From NCBI GenBank assembly GCA_023386045.1, contig JAEWKK010000010.1:62001-126000 (forward strand): a stretch of 64,000 bases of DNA. Reading direction: 5' to 3'. Positions 1-8,833 of the stretch are shown here, piece after piece (the stretch's first letter is position 1; each line of letters opens with the position of its first letter). This stretch comes from Bacteroidota bacterium (lineage in GTDB: Bacteria > Bacteroidota > Bacteroidia > Chitinophagales > Chitinophagaceae). The translations under genes were made by a program, and so were the position numbers. The notes below the pieces were generated by a model. That model saw nothing but the letters and a program-made list of their open reading frames with translations, ran no database searches and was not told the DNA's origin.

Positions 1-588
1 AATAAGCGGCCATTTAGTTTCCAGGTCTGTTTTGGAATTAATAATAAAGTAGCGGCGATCATTCAAACTTTCTTTTGTGTTGCCCGGATAAAAACCTCTG
101 GCGAGAAGGCTTTCGACCAGAGGAATGGGATGGCCGCCTGGAGAAGTAATATTGCCTTGTGCAAAGAGAACATCTATTGTACCCGGCCTGTTAATGTTCA
201 GGGCCTTTTTTATGCTATCGTTAACAGGATAATTGCCCTGAATTTTCACATAGAATACACCTGCATCAATATAGTTCCGGATTGCTTTTGAATCCCATTC
301 CATGACCCCTGTGCCGATATTATGATTGTGAGCTTCACCAAAAGGTGGTAAGAGGTAAAGTCCTTTAAGATCAATAGTTGAATCTATCCTGGAAGGCTTG
401 TCAAAAGAAAAGTGACCATTGACACTATAAATAGTTCCTGTATCAAAACCATAGCCGTTGAAATAATGGGCATTGATGAATTTTGTGTTGGGTGTTTGTG
501 TTTGAGCCATGAGGGGTAACGATAAAGAAAACCAAGAAGATAAAAAAAGTCTCAGGGCTATAACTAAAACTCTACTGGTATATTTCAT
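1..588 (-). CDS. amidohydrolase-like exported protein (3' end cut by window edge)
   Basis: The gene runs off the left edge; 196 codons from ATG at 588 are visible. Residues 1-28 form a signal peptide (hydrophobic core, then LMAQT), so the product is exported. After it comes the N-terminal beta-sandwich typical of amidohydrolases and the segment LLPPFGEAHNHN, whose HxH pair (His87 and His89) corresponds to the metal-binding HxH that ends beta-strand 1 of the superfamily barrel. The other metal ligands lie beyond the edge, so substrate and activity cannot be judged. The family includes dipeptidases, imidazolonepropionase-like enzymes and other C-N hydrolases. The assignment to the superfamily is reasonable; anything more specific would be a guess. 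Confidence 0.65.
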   Translation of the reverse strand, partial: MKYTSRVLVIALRLFLSSWFSLSLPLMAQTQTPNTKFINAHYFNGYGFDTGTIYSVNGHFSFDKPSRIDSTIDLKGLYLLPPFGEAHNHNIGTGVMEWDSKAIRNYIDAGVFYVKIQGNYPVNDSIKKALNINRPGTIDVLFAQGNITSPGGHPIPLVESLLARGFYPGNTKESLNDRRYFIINSKTDLETKWPLI

Positions 589-856
589 TATCCATTATTA
601 AAAGGCGATCAAAAAATATAAGGTATGGGAGTGTGTTTTGTAGAGTGTAGTTTCTATGGCTTGCTGATATTGCTAAATTAAGATTGTAAATCGGGAATTA
701 TAATTTTTATTTACTGGTTAGGAAGGAGGGAAAGCAGGAAAGACATTTGAGCGTTAAGCGGAAGTAGGTAAGAATAAAGTTGACGAGTCCCTCAATTAAA
801 TGCTTTGCTAAAATAAAGTGATGACGCGGAGACAGATCGTAAAAGGAAGCAATAGA

Positions 857-1456
857 TCAATTCATGTCTCCTGTTATCGCCAATGTTTTTATTACACCCA
901 GCTTTTTAAGTTCCCAGAAACATTTTGCAGTGGCGGTGATATCAACAGCCGCATTATGCGCTTCATCAAAACCGGTTTTAAAAAGCTTATAATGCAGCTC
1001 AGAAAGCTTAGGCCATTTAGGACCATAATATCCAGGGATGGCGCAAAACTCTGTTGTTGATTCCATTGTGCAGATCTTCCTTTTTTTAGGAATAGGATTC
1101 AACATCTTATTTCGTAGAAATTCACACCCGACAATCTTTTCATCAAAACTCATGTTATGTGCCACTAAATAACCAGCATCGGCAATGAGTTCACTGAACT
1201 CCTTAAGGACTACGGATAACGGGATGCCCTTATTTAACGCAGTTTGATGTGTAATACCATGAATGCGCGAAGCATCAGCCGGAATGATAAATCCTTCCGG
1301 TTTAATAATATAATCTCTTGAAGCCAGCAGGCTTCCTTTGTCATCATAATACAAAAAAGCCAATTGCACCAACCTTGGCCAGTTCTTTTCATCTGTGACT
1401 GGAGCTTTGTAGTTTTTTGGCAACCCGGTGGTTTCGGTATCGAAAAATAAATACAT
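857..1456 (-). CDS. DEDDh-type 3'-5' exonuclease
   Basis: This 199-residue protein has the complete DEDDh exonuclease signature: FDTETTG at residues 5-11 (Asp6, Glu8), HNMSFDEKIV with Asp105, and HNAAVDI with His167 and Asp172. Members remove nucleotides from DNA or RNA 3' ends with two metal ions; examples are the DnaQ proofreading subunit, RNase T and exonuclease X. No polymerase, BRCT or UvrC-like domain is attached, so it is a stand-alone cytoplasmic nuclease, probably in repair or RNA trimming rather than polymerase III proofreading. The start is ATG at 1456, directly before the catalytic motif, so little extension is possible. It stands alone between two exported proteins. Confidence 0.85.
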   Translation of the reverse strand: MYLFFDTETTGLPKNYKAPVTDEKNWPRLVQLAFLYYDDKGSLLASRDYIIKPEGFIIPADASRIHGITHQTALNKGIPLSVVLKEFSELIADAGYLVAHNMSFDEKIVGCEFLRNKMLNPIPKKRKICTMESTTEFCAIPGYYGPKWPKLSELHYKLFKTGFDEAHNAAVDITATAKCFWELKKLGVIKTLAITGDMN

Positions 1457-1699
1457 AAGGCAGTTTTGGTTGATAACTTAAAACAATATAAAATATTTTC
1501 AGGAATAGTTGTAGTTATGAAACCAGCTATTGTTTAGAATATGTTCAGGAAATTCTCCTCTTGGCGAAGTTTAAAATTCACCAGGCTTTTGTACTTTGGA
1601 GATGGCAGTTAAAAAAGCATGGAAAAAAGCGATCCAATCCCTATAATGCAGGTTGTAAGGAAGGCCTCTGTTTTATGCAATATTTATTAAACATCCATT

Positions 1700-3544
1700 A
1701 TGCTAATAAAATTAATACTGGGATGGCTGTTATCAAGCATCTCTTATGCTGCACTTGCTCAAACAAAAGAACTTAAAAGGCCGATAAATTCAGGTAAAAA
1801 TTATCCTTCCAAAAACCAGTCAAACACTAACACCAGGAATTATGAACCCGAGTTTTTTCTGCTTATAGATTCCATAGCGGGAAGGTGGGAAAATACATTC
1901 AAAGAAATACAACTTAGAACTGATGAATTTCAATTGAACACAACTGTAGCAGATGCCAACGGAATCATCTATGCTATTGGTGTCGTTAACAAAAATGGAA
2001 ATTATGGTGAGCACCTGGTTCGATTTATCAATGAAGACTGGGAGAATTTTGAACAGAATTTATCTGGCAACATTATAAATCTGCTAAGTGATGGTCAGGG
2101 CCATGTTTATGCTATAACCGCTTCTAAAATATACCTTGCTGAGGCTGACAAGTGGAAAGAACTAACTACTGGCAGTTTTACCCGCTTTAATGTGTTTACA
2201 GGCTTTGATGGATGTATATACTATAACGTCCCGGTGTATGAAAAAAAAGTATATGCAGGATCAAAACTTTTTAAAATTAAAGACACAAAGCCTGAACTGA
2301 TCTTAGACAATGGTAAGTCATTGATTGTAACAGGTAATTTATATGCTGACAGAAAAGGTCATATTTACCAGCAGTTGGGAAAGCAAACAGGAATTAAAAT
2401 ATGGAACGGTAAAGAATGGACTATGACGGATGACATATATGTTCCTGTAGACAGCTATTGGGCTTTTGACAAAAATAATACACTATATATAGCTGGCTGT
2501 AGTGCGGGGAAAAGCATGTTTATTAAACAGTTGAATGGGTTGAGCTGGAAAAACCTGGAAATCCCGGATTCAATCAGTAAAATGGTTTATGACTGGCAAT
2601 TATTAATGGATGCCAAGGGAAATGTCTTCCTGCATGCGGAGAGAAATTTTGAAGAAGCTACACTTTACAGGATCCTGGGTGATAAATTGGAGCTTGTTGC
2701 CAATCAACAAACAAGAACGTTTGCTACTTCTCAAAAAATAAAAAAAATCATGGCTTCAGGAAGTCATTTCATTGCACTGCAGGAAAAACAAAGTTATCTG
2801 GAAGATGGGAATTATAAGAAATCCTTTGAACCGGTTTATATTTTCCCAGAATGGATAGTGAAGGTCAGAAAAATGGCTAACATACCCAATGCTGGAATAA
2901 TAAGCAGTGAGGATTCGAACTCTTATAGAAATCTATATAATTGCTACCTGTTTGAGGATGACGGTAAATACGGCTTGCAAACAAAGGAGGGTCGTATTAT
3001 TGCTGAACCGGTTTTTGACAAAATATATATTGGTTACACTCCTACCCGTTTTACAGAATTAAAAGTAGGTGAAGACCTGTGTGCAATTGGTACTGACTAT
3101 TGCTACACACTCATACAAGGCAGAGATACCCTTTACTCTTACATTGGCAAATATGATTTTGAACTACCGGACAGAAGAACATTAGCTCTATTTAAATGCA
3201 AGGTTTCCGGCACCTGCAATTATTGCAAAGGCTCAGGAATAATTGAAGCACATAATGAGGTTGTTACAATAAAGGGCAACTGGGTACCCCCGGTAACAAC
3301 ATCAAGCATCTCTACTACTTATGAAAAGCGATGGGATGGCATCCTTAAAAGGGATGTAATGTACATTTCAACCAGGACCTCCAATTCAGTTGTTTCCGGA
3401 GGATATTATGAGCCAGACACCCAAAAAACAATCAAAGTGCCAGAGCGGAAATGTGTCAGGTGCGAAGGAAGAGCAATTAAAAGAAGCTACCTGGTATATA
3501 AATTCGACAGTGCCAGGAAAGCTTATTTAATGAGTTGGAATTAA
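1700..3544 (+). CDS. exported protein with WG-like repeat and split DnaJ-type cysteine motif
   Basis: I do not recognise this 614-residue protein as a whole. Residues 1-21 are a signal peptide ending SYAALAQ. The long middle part is rich in Gly-Asn and aromatic turns with recurring WKNLE/WKELT and GxxYxIT-like segments, suggesting a beta-propeller-like fold. Around residues 415-440 is DDGKYGLQTKEGR followed by EPVFDKI, which fits the WG (KWG) repeat consensus. Near the C-terminus are two cysteine pairs, CNYCKGSG at 506-513 and CVRCEG at 585-590, resembling halves of the DnaJ CxxCxGxG zinc module but 75 residues apart. The start ATG at 1700 gives a clean signal peptide; an upstream frame at 1561 reads through non-coding sequence. 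Confidence 0.6.
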   Translation: MLIKLILGWLLSSISYAALAQTKELKRPINSGKNYPSKNQSNTNTRNYEPEFFLLIDSIAGRWENTFKEIQLRTDEFQLNTTVADANGIIYAIGVVNKNGNYGEHLVRFINEDWENFEQNLSGNIINLLSDGQGHVYAITASKIYLAEADKWKELTTGSFTRFNVFTGFDGCIYYNVPVYEKKVYAGSKLFKIKDTKPELILDNGKSLIVTGNLYADRKGHIYQQLGKQTGIKIWNGKEWTMTDDIYVPVDSYWAFDKNNTLYIAGCSAGKSMFIKQLNGLSWKNLEIPDSISKMVYDWQLLMDAKGNVFLHAERNFEEATLYRILGDKLELVANQQTRTFATSQKIKKIMASGSHFIALQEKQSYLEDGNYKKSFEPVYIFPEWIVKVRKMANIPNAGIISSEDSNSYRNLYNCYLFEDDGKYGLQTKEGRIIAEPVFDKIYIGYTPTRFTELKVGEDLCAIGTDYCYTLIQGRDTLYSYIGKYDFELPDRRTLALFKCKVSGTCNYCKGSGIIEAHNEVVTIKGNWVPPVTTSSISTTYEKRWDGILKRDVMYISTRTSNSVVSGGYYEPDTQKTIKVPERKCVRCEGRAIKRSYLVYKFDSARKAYLMSWN

Positions 3545-3968
3545 AGGTGAAAATCGAGAAGGAAGGAAGAATTCTTCAGGAGAAACGTAGTTAATACTTC
3601 CTATTACCATTTCACGGCAGAAAAAACTGGTAGTGAAAGAAAAGGAAATGTTTCTTGCTTGTGCTGATTAGAGAAATTTCTTCTATAAAGTTTGCTTGCA
3701 GCATTTGCATGAATTAAAATATCAGGGCGATGCTCCTCAATTATCCATCAAAATCATTTCTACATGGATTTCAGGACTATGCCCTTGAATCTTTTGTTTA
3801 AGGAATTTATGGCTTAGATAGGTTTTCAGGGATTGGTTCCCCAATTATACCATTGAATGATTGATATAGTTGATTTCAAGTTTTATGTTTACAAAGCGAA
3901 CTCTGTAAAGACCTGGCGAAAAATATATTTCGCTCATGCCACAATTGGTCGATGTTTTCATCAAGTCT
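3545..3968. other. 424-bp gap without a confident gene
   Basis: No long frame or RNA fold is evident. A minus-strand frame of 38 residues (3845-3961) starts 7 bp after the stop of the reductase gene and contains a segment (IYFSPGLYRVRFVN) that vaguely resembles the end of a T9SS sorting domain. It may be a decayed gene end or chance. Nothing else in the gap is supported. Confidence 0.3.
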
Positions 3969-4526
3969 TCAGGAATTGCCTTCAGCAGTTTTATAATAAA
4001 GCAGAATAACACCGCAGCCAAAGGTCTTCGTACCTGTAAGATGCAGCCTTATCTTTTCATCAATATTTTTAAATAAACTGAGCCCGCCTCCTGCAATAAT
4101 GGGATGCACACAAAGCTGGTATTCATCAATGAGATGAAGCCTGGTCAGTTCAAGGATCAAACTGGGACTTCCCACCAGGATGTCCTTACCTTCCTGTTGC
4201 TTCAATTCCATTACTTCTTCTTGCAAACTCCTCTTTGCCAGCTTAGCACTTTCCCAGTCCAGGCTTTTGAGTGTATGCGAAAAAACAAGCTTGGGTGTTT
4301 GATCAATGACATGGGCAAAATCGTCAAAGGATTTATTTCCTGTAGGCTGCTTTACCACTGTTCTCCAGTATTCCATGAGCTGATAGGTGATCCTTCCATA
4401 GAGAAGCATGCCGGACTGGCTTAAAAGCCTTGTATAATGGTCATGCAATTCGTCATCAGGAATGCCGGAGATATGATCACAGTAACCGTCAATGGTCATA
4501 TTGATCGCCGCAATGAGTTTTCGCAT
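3969..4526 (-). CDS. RibD C-terminal/DHFR-fold family reductase
   Basis: The 185-residue protein begins MRKLIAAINMTIDGY, the opening beta-strand and DG turn of the RibD C-terminal reductase family (dihydrofolate reductase fold). It continues with LLYGRITYQLMEYW, the nucleotide-binding helix signature, and EEGKDILVGSP near residues 130-140, followed by LHLIDEYQLCVHPIIAGGG, a hallmark of this family. Relatives such as YwjB and YyaP are NAD(P)H-dependent oxidoreductases of mostly unknown substrate; the true riboflavin enzyme RibD has an added deaminase domain that is absent here. Start is ATG at 4526. The neighbours are not riboflavin or folate genes, so the physiological substrate stays open. 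Confidence 0.8.
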   Translation of the reverse strand: MRKLIAAINMTIDGYCDHISGIPDDELHDHYTRLLSQSGMLLYGRITYQLMEYWRTVVKQPTGNKSFDDFAHVIDQTPKLVFSHTLKSLDWESAKLAKRSLQEEVMELKQQEGKDILVGSPSLILELTRLHLIDEYQLCVHPIIAGGGLSLFKNIDEKIRLHLTGTKTFGCGVILLYYKTAEGNS

Positions 4527-4817
4527 GTTTTGTTTTTGGGTGAAACAATGGAAGAAGAATGCGTAATCAAAAATAAATAGCGAGGATTTAAAAAGCCGGA
4601 AGAATGAAATAAATATCTGGTGATTTAGTCTTTCAAGTGATCTACCGGCGAAATATCAGCCCTGATTCATTCCATGTAGTTGTTTAATAAAACTCCATCA
4701 GGAAGACCGTAGTTCTCTCCTTATTTTAAAATTCATTTCACGTAGGCCATCCCTCATTTTTTCCGTAGTAGCACGGTACTTTTTAATTTTCTAAGTTTCT
4801 AACTTTCCTTTAAAACC

Positions 4818-5417
4818 ATGTATATGCCAACGAAACAAATCTCCCTTGCTGTAGTACAGCGCAATGAAATGCTCCAGAAATTTGGATTCACACCAAGAAA
4901 GCTGGAAACAACAAAGCCAAAGTACCTTACAGATGCACAAATAGCCAAATTATTAGGCACTGTAACAGCTGAACTGAAAACACCCATTTTATTATCACCA
5001 GCCAAACCCATTAAAGGCAAATCGACACTTACCGTTTTTACTTCCCTAATGGTAGATCCCAAGTGGCCTGGCGGTGTGGGACAGGCGCTTTTTAGTTCTG
5101 CTTACCCTGGAGCCGTGTTTGCAGGCGGACAGGTAGCCTTCCCCCGTATCAAGACTGGCAAGATGCACCTGGTTGAATTTAACGTGGTGCTGAATATGAA
5201 TGTCGCTTATAACTTTCGTGTGTTTCAATACCCATTAGGTGATTTCCAGGACATCACCATACAGGGTCCAAAAACAACTACTTTAACTGCACTGGTACCA
5301 CCGGTGGATGAGATCTCAGGTTCGCTGGAACTGGGCGCTTCGATCCAGAACCGCAATTCCAAAAACGATAATGCGGGATGGGTGCTTCATTCAGTGAGAA
5401 TTACCACGACGGCCTAA
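4818..5417 (+). CDS. uncharacterised 199-residue protein
   Basis: I do not recognise this protein. It has no signal peptide, no clear membrane segment and no cysteine. The first 50 residues are charged and helical; residues 60-199 look like a beta-sandwich, with alternating hydrophobic strands (STLTVFTSLMVD, HLVEFNVVLNMNVAYNFRVFQ, TTLTALVPPVDEI, GWVLHSVRITT). Codon use and composition are like neighbouring genes and the frame is the only long one here, so it is probably real. The start is ATG at 4818, with a second in-frame ATG two codons on. It sits alone, flanked by gaps of about 290 and 330 bp, in an accessory-looking part of the window. No function is proposed. Confidence 0.55.
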   Translation: MYMPTKQISLAVVQRNEMLQKFGFTPRKLETTKPKYLTDAQIAKLLGTVTAELKTPILLSPAKPIKGKSTLTVFTSLMVDPKWPGGVGQALFSSAYPGAVFAGGQVAFPRIKTGKMHLVEFNVVLNMNVAYNFRVFQYPLGDFQDITIQGPKTTTLTALVPPVDEISGSLELGASIQNRNSKNDNAGWVLHSVRITTTA

Positions 5418-5748
5418 GTATAGCCGGTAAGGCGGTAAAACGGTAAAGGGTAGAATGAAAAGAAAGAATTGCCAACGAGTGCCGCAAATGAAATTCTTTA
5501 GATAAGAAATTTGCTGCTGCGGAGACTTCGTTGGGAAAGAATAGGAAATGTTCCAGCGCCTTTTCCCGTTGGCTGGTTTGCTGAATCTTCTATTATAAAG
5601 ATTGCCAACGGGGAACAGCGCCTCCATGAATCACGCATTAATTTCATGCTATAACACGAATCTGCTTCGGAGATTCGTCGTGAAAGAAAATGGATATGAA
5701 GATTTGAATACCATTGTATCTTTCATTTAAGATAAATATCTTTTACTT
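5418..5748. other. 331-bp gap with an imperfect inverted repeat
   Basis: No gene is supported. The words TTCCCGTTGGC (about 5562-5572) and GCCAACGGGGAA (about 5604-5615) are inverted copies separated by some 30 bp, and a third related word GCCAACGAGTG lies near 5471. They could form a stem-loop in RNA but there is no T-tract. Function unknown. Confidence 0.3.
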
Positions 5749-6192
5749 ATGGCCACAAGGAAATCTCTCCTCTATCTTATTCTCATTTTAATCTCATCTA
5801 CCACTATAAACTGCGAAAGCACCAAAAGAACAGGTTCACTGGCTCAATACAAGAAAGTTTATATTGACCAATTCAAGCTGACCTATTTCAGGGAGCTGCT
5901 TGCGAAGAGCTATAACAATTCGAATGCTGTTCGTGAAATTATTAGTGCTGATCATAGCGGATTTACCGAGCCCATTCTCAGCGGAGAAGATTATAGGTTG
6001 ATTGATAGCTTAACAACCTTAGACAGTCAACACTTAATCGCTGATTCAATTGAAGGTTATAAAAGAGCAGAAGGTGCACAGGGGAAACGACCGTTAGGCT
6101 ACATCATGGATCAATTGAAAAGCAAATGGCTGGACAGTTTGGCAAAGAAAAGATTGAAAAAAACTCGAGTTCCGGGCAGTTTGACAAATTAA
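5749..6192 (+). CDS. putative lipoprotein of unknown function
   Basis: The 147-residue product starts with a lipoprotein signal: hydrophobic residues 6-18 followed by STTINC, where Cys22 would be the lipidated residue. The mature part is helical and charged, with recurring DSL motifs (LIDSLTTLDS, WLDSLAKKR) and no catalytic signature. It would sit in the inner or outer membrane facing the periplasm. A plausible -7 element is not obvious, but the ATG at 5749 follows an AT-rich stretch. It is one of several small exported unknowns between 1.7 and 7.2 kb. The family is not recognised. Confidence 0.5.
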   Translation: MATRKSLLYLILILISSTTINCESTKRTGSLAQYKKVYIDQFKLTYFRELLAKSYNNSNAVREIISADHSGFTEPILSGEDYRLIDSLTTLDSQHLIADSIEGYKRAEGAQGKRPLGYIMDQLKSKWLDSLAKKRLKKTRVPGSLTN

Positions 6193-6350
6193 TCAGATAC
6201 CATCATTGCAGGTAGCAGATAAGTAATTTAATTTCGTTGATGGCTGTCCAATTTCCCTTGACAACCATTGGGCAGATTTCCAGATTTCTTTTAATACGGA
6301 ATATGGCCCATCTTGATACATGGCAGATACTTTACAAATAAAAGCATCAA

Positions 6351-6737
6351 ATGAACAAACCAAAGTATACTACTGCTGAAATTATTTTTATCGTTTTTTA
6401 TACGGTTTACCCGTTTTATATTTTTTACCTGCTTACGTCTGATGATGGAGTTTTTCATTTTGAGTCAATTGAAAGTTTTATTGTGCCCCTGATTCCATCA
6501 TTAATTTCCTGGGCTTTAATGATCTCCTATATCATTTTACGGCATAAGCTTCTCAATTCAATTCTTATTTTAATAGGGACACTATTATTTCATTTGGCAA
6601 TTATCTATCTGCTTTTTTATTTCCTTGAAACTGAACCCTATTCAAAAGAAAAACTGGTTGCATTCGCAGGTATCTTTTGCTCTATTTTTATTTTATTTCA
6701 AAAACTGGTATTTCAAATCAAATCCGTCAGTCGATAA
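6351..6737 (+). CDS. small multi-pass membrane protein
   Basis: This 128-residue protein is almost entirely hydrophobic and shows four likely transmembrane helices, at roughly residues 10-27, 42-63, 68-91 and 100-120, with short charged loops. There is no conserved transport or catalytic motif that I can name. ATG at 6351 begins just before the first helix. It lies between a lipoprotein and a small secreted protein of equally unknown role, and the gap on each side (about 160 and 260 bp) suggests separate transcription. Unknown function. Confidence 0.5.
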   Translation: MNKPKYTTAEIIFIVFYTVYPFYIFYLLTSDDGVFHFESIESFIVPLIPSLISWALMISYIILRHKLLNSILILIGTLLFHLAIIYLLFYFLETEPYSKEKLVAFAGIFCSIFILFQKLVFQIKSVSR

Positions 6738-6848
6738 CTTGCTGATGAAAACTGTAAGAAGGAAGAAATGATGAAGAGTCCAGCAGGCAAACCTGCATCA
6801 TCACACAAAGAAGCGTCCCAGCCTCATTAAGCCTATGATTGAAGGAAA

Positions 6849-6906
6849 CTCCTACTCACCACTCACTACTCACCACTCACTTCTCACTACTCACCATAAC
6901 TCATCT
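6849..6906. repeat. degenerate CTCACYA heptad repeat
   Basis: About eight consecutive 7-bp units of the form CTCACCA, CTCACTA or CTCACTT fill this intergenic stretch. The same repeat occurs at 12661-12720 and 14367-14395, and on the opposite strand at 20566-20605. Confidence 0.8.
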
Positions 6907-6995
6907 CATCCCATTCGCTTTCTTTCTCAAATCATGCATTCTCGTCTTTTTCCTTTATAGACCTCTTACCAATTTCGCGGCTCCAAAAACTGACC

Positions 6996-7247
6996 ATGCG
7001 AATTTTATTTACACTAACATTATTATCTGTGCTCTCCATTCATATTCATGCACAGGATCACCTGCTTTGGTTTACCGGAAAGAAGATCAAAGAAAATGTA
7101 CTGGTGACTGCAGCGGGTGATACACTGATCTACAGCCCTTCGAAAGGAGTGTTGAAACTCTCCTCCTCCAAAACAAAAAAAAGCTCTTCACTTGACCGCA
7201 TGCGTATTGAAATGAAGGACGATAACCCTTTTGCAAAACAAACCTGA
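6996..7247 (+). CDS. small secreted protein of unknown function
   Basis: The 83-residue frame starts at ATG 6996 with a signal peptide (MRILFTLTLLSVL, ending IHAQD near residue 20). The mature part of about 63 residues includes KENVLVTAAGDTLIYS and a Ser/Lys-rich tail. It ends 7 bp before the convergent efflux gene. A TAnnTTTG-like promoter is not clear. The signal peptide supports a real gene, but no family is recognised and its small size keeps confidence moderate. Confidence 0.45.
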   Translation: MRILFTLTLLSVLSIHIHAQDHLLWFTGKKIKENVLVTAAGDTLIYSPSKGVLKLSSSKTKKSSSLDRMRIEMKDDNPFAKQT

Positions 7248-7254
7248 GTATTCA

Positions 7255-8832
7255 TTAATCCAGATGAACATCAACTTTAGGTAGCCCAGCGGATTTGTTA
7301 TTCCTGATCAGTAAGATTACAGGGATGCAGCAAAGAACGGCCACAGCCACAATCCAGAAAATGTTATCATAGCTAACAAGTGATTGTTGTTTGAAAATGG
7401 TCAGATCAATTACCCTATAGGCAATTTGCCGGGCATCGTCAATAAAATATCCCTGAGAAACAAAATTTTGAGTCAAAGAACTTACCCTATCCTGAAAAGT
7501 TTCATTATAAATATTAGCATGCTGCAACAAACTATTATCATTGGCCGCATTGCGGTGCAACAGCATCACGTTCATTACAGCAATACCTACCGCCCCACCC
7601 AATTGACGGATCATATTACTTAAACCGGCTCCCTGGGGAATATCAATTCCTTTCAGGCCCTGGAGCGAAAGTGACATTACCGGTGATAACATAAAGCCTA
7701 TACCCAGCCCTCGCAAAATGAATGGCCAGAAGAAAGATGATTCCGTTGAATCAGGAGAGGAAAAGCTCATGATGAATGCAAAAGCAAAAACCATAATGGT
7801 ACCAAGCAGCATGATCATTTTAGCGTTATAGCCTCTTGTTAGTAATTGTCCAACTATGGCCATGGATACAGCAGAAGCGAGCGCTCCTGGTATCATAAAA
7901 TTGCCGGTCATGGTGGCTGTCCATCCCAATCCAATCTGCACAAAAAGTGGAAACACGAACACAGTGGCCAGCAGTATCATACCCACAATAAAATTCAGTA
8001 TGGAGCCCATGGCCAGATTCCAATTCTTCAATAATTTGATATTAACGGCTGCGAATTCATATGTCCATTCCCGCCAGATAAATCCGACCAATCCTATGAC
8101 AGCAACCATGGACAAAATGATAATTTCTTTACTGGCAAACCAGTCCTTGCTAATTCCTTCTTCCAGTACAAACTGAAGTGAGCCTACTGCAAGTACTAAT
8201 AGAATAATTCCAGCCCAGTCGATTTTACGTGGTTTACGGGCACCCTTGCTATCTGTTACATTGGTCCATGAAAGGTAAGCGGCGATGAGACCAATTGGAA
8301 TATTGATGAAGAAGATCCAGTGCCAGGAATAATTGTCTGTAAGATACCCGCCCAGTGTAGGTCCGAAGGTCGGACCAAGTATTACGCCTACTCCAAAGAT
8401 GGCATTGGCGATGCTAACTTTTTCCGGCGGATAGGCCTCCACGATAATTGTTTGTGAAATGGTGAGCAGCGCTCCTCCACCAATTCCCTGGATGAACCGC
8501 CAAAGCACTAAACCCCACAAGGAAGTAGCCATACCACAGAAAAGGGATGCAACAGTAAATAGAAGTATGGAAATAGTAAAATAACGCTTGCGTCCAAAAA
8601 GATTGCTCATCATACCAGAGAGTGGGATCATGATCACGTTGGAGATGGCATAGGAAGTAACAGTCCAGGCAATCTCCTGTGTGGATGCCCCAATACTTCC
8701 ACTGATTTCACGCAGGGAAACATTGACAATTGAAGTATCAATCAATTGCAGCAAGGCAGCACTAATGGCAGTGATCACAATGATAGCTCGCCGGGTCCCT
8801 GTTGGATATTGTAATTTTTCGACTGATTCCAT
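7255..8832 (-). CDS. emrB: DHA2-family drug efflux permease (EmrB/QacA type)
   Basis: This is an inner-membrane proton-coupled exporter of the major facilitator superfamily. About 525 residues with 14 predicted helices fit the DHA2 (EmrB/QacA) group. Visible signatures are LSGMMSNLFGRKR (motif A, between helices 2 and 3) and GPTFGPTLGGYL (motif C, helix 5), followed by HWIFFINIPIG. It is the last gene of an operon after marR, tolC and emrA homologues, so it most likely forms an EmrAB-TolC-like tripartite pump moving hydrophobic toxic compounds across both membranes. I chose ATG at 8832, one base after the emrA stop; a TTG at 8841 would overlap emrA by 8 bp. Substrates cannot be read from sequence. 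Confidence 0.93.
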   Translation of the reverse strand: MESVEKLQYPTGTRRAIIVITAISAALLQLIDTSIVNVSLREISGSIGASTQEIAWTVTSYAISNVIMIPLSGMMSNLFGRKRYFTISILLFTVASLFCGMATSLWGLVLWRFIQGIGGGALLTISQTIIVEAYPPEKVSIANAIFGVGVILGPTFGPTLGGYLTDNYSWHWIFFINIPIGLIAAYLSWTNVTDSKGARKPRKIDWAGIILLVLAVGSLQFVLEEGISKDWFASKEIIILSMVAVIGLVGFIWREWTYEFAAVNIKLLKNWNLAMGSILNFIVGMILLATVFVFPLFVQIGLGWTATMTGNFMIPGALASAVSMAIVGQLLTRGYNAKMIMLLGTIMVFAFAFIMSFSSPDSTESSFFWPFILRGLGIGFMLSPVMSLSLQGLKGIDIPQGAGLSNMIRQLGGAVGIAVMNVMLLHRNAANDNSLLQHANIYNETFQDRVSSLTQNFVSQGYFIDDARQIAYRVIDLTIFKQQSLVSYDNIFWIVAVAVLCCIPVILLIRNNKSAGLPKVDVHLD

Positions 8833-8833
8833 T

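Noticed and set aside
3845..3961. 38-residue minus-strand frame after the RibD-like gene
   Set aside because: Faint resemblance to a T9SS tail end, but too short and without a partner frame. Kept only as a note in the gap entry.
6849..6906. CRISPR array
   Set aside because: Repeats are 7 bp with no spacers and there are no cas genes in the window.
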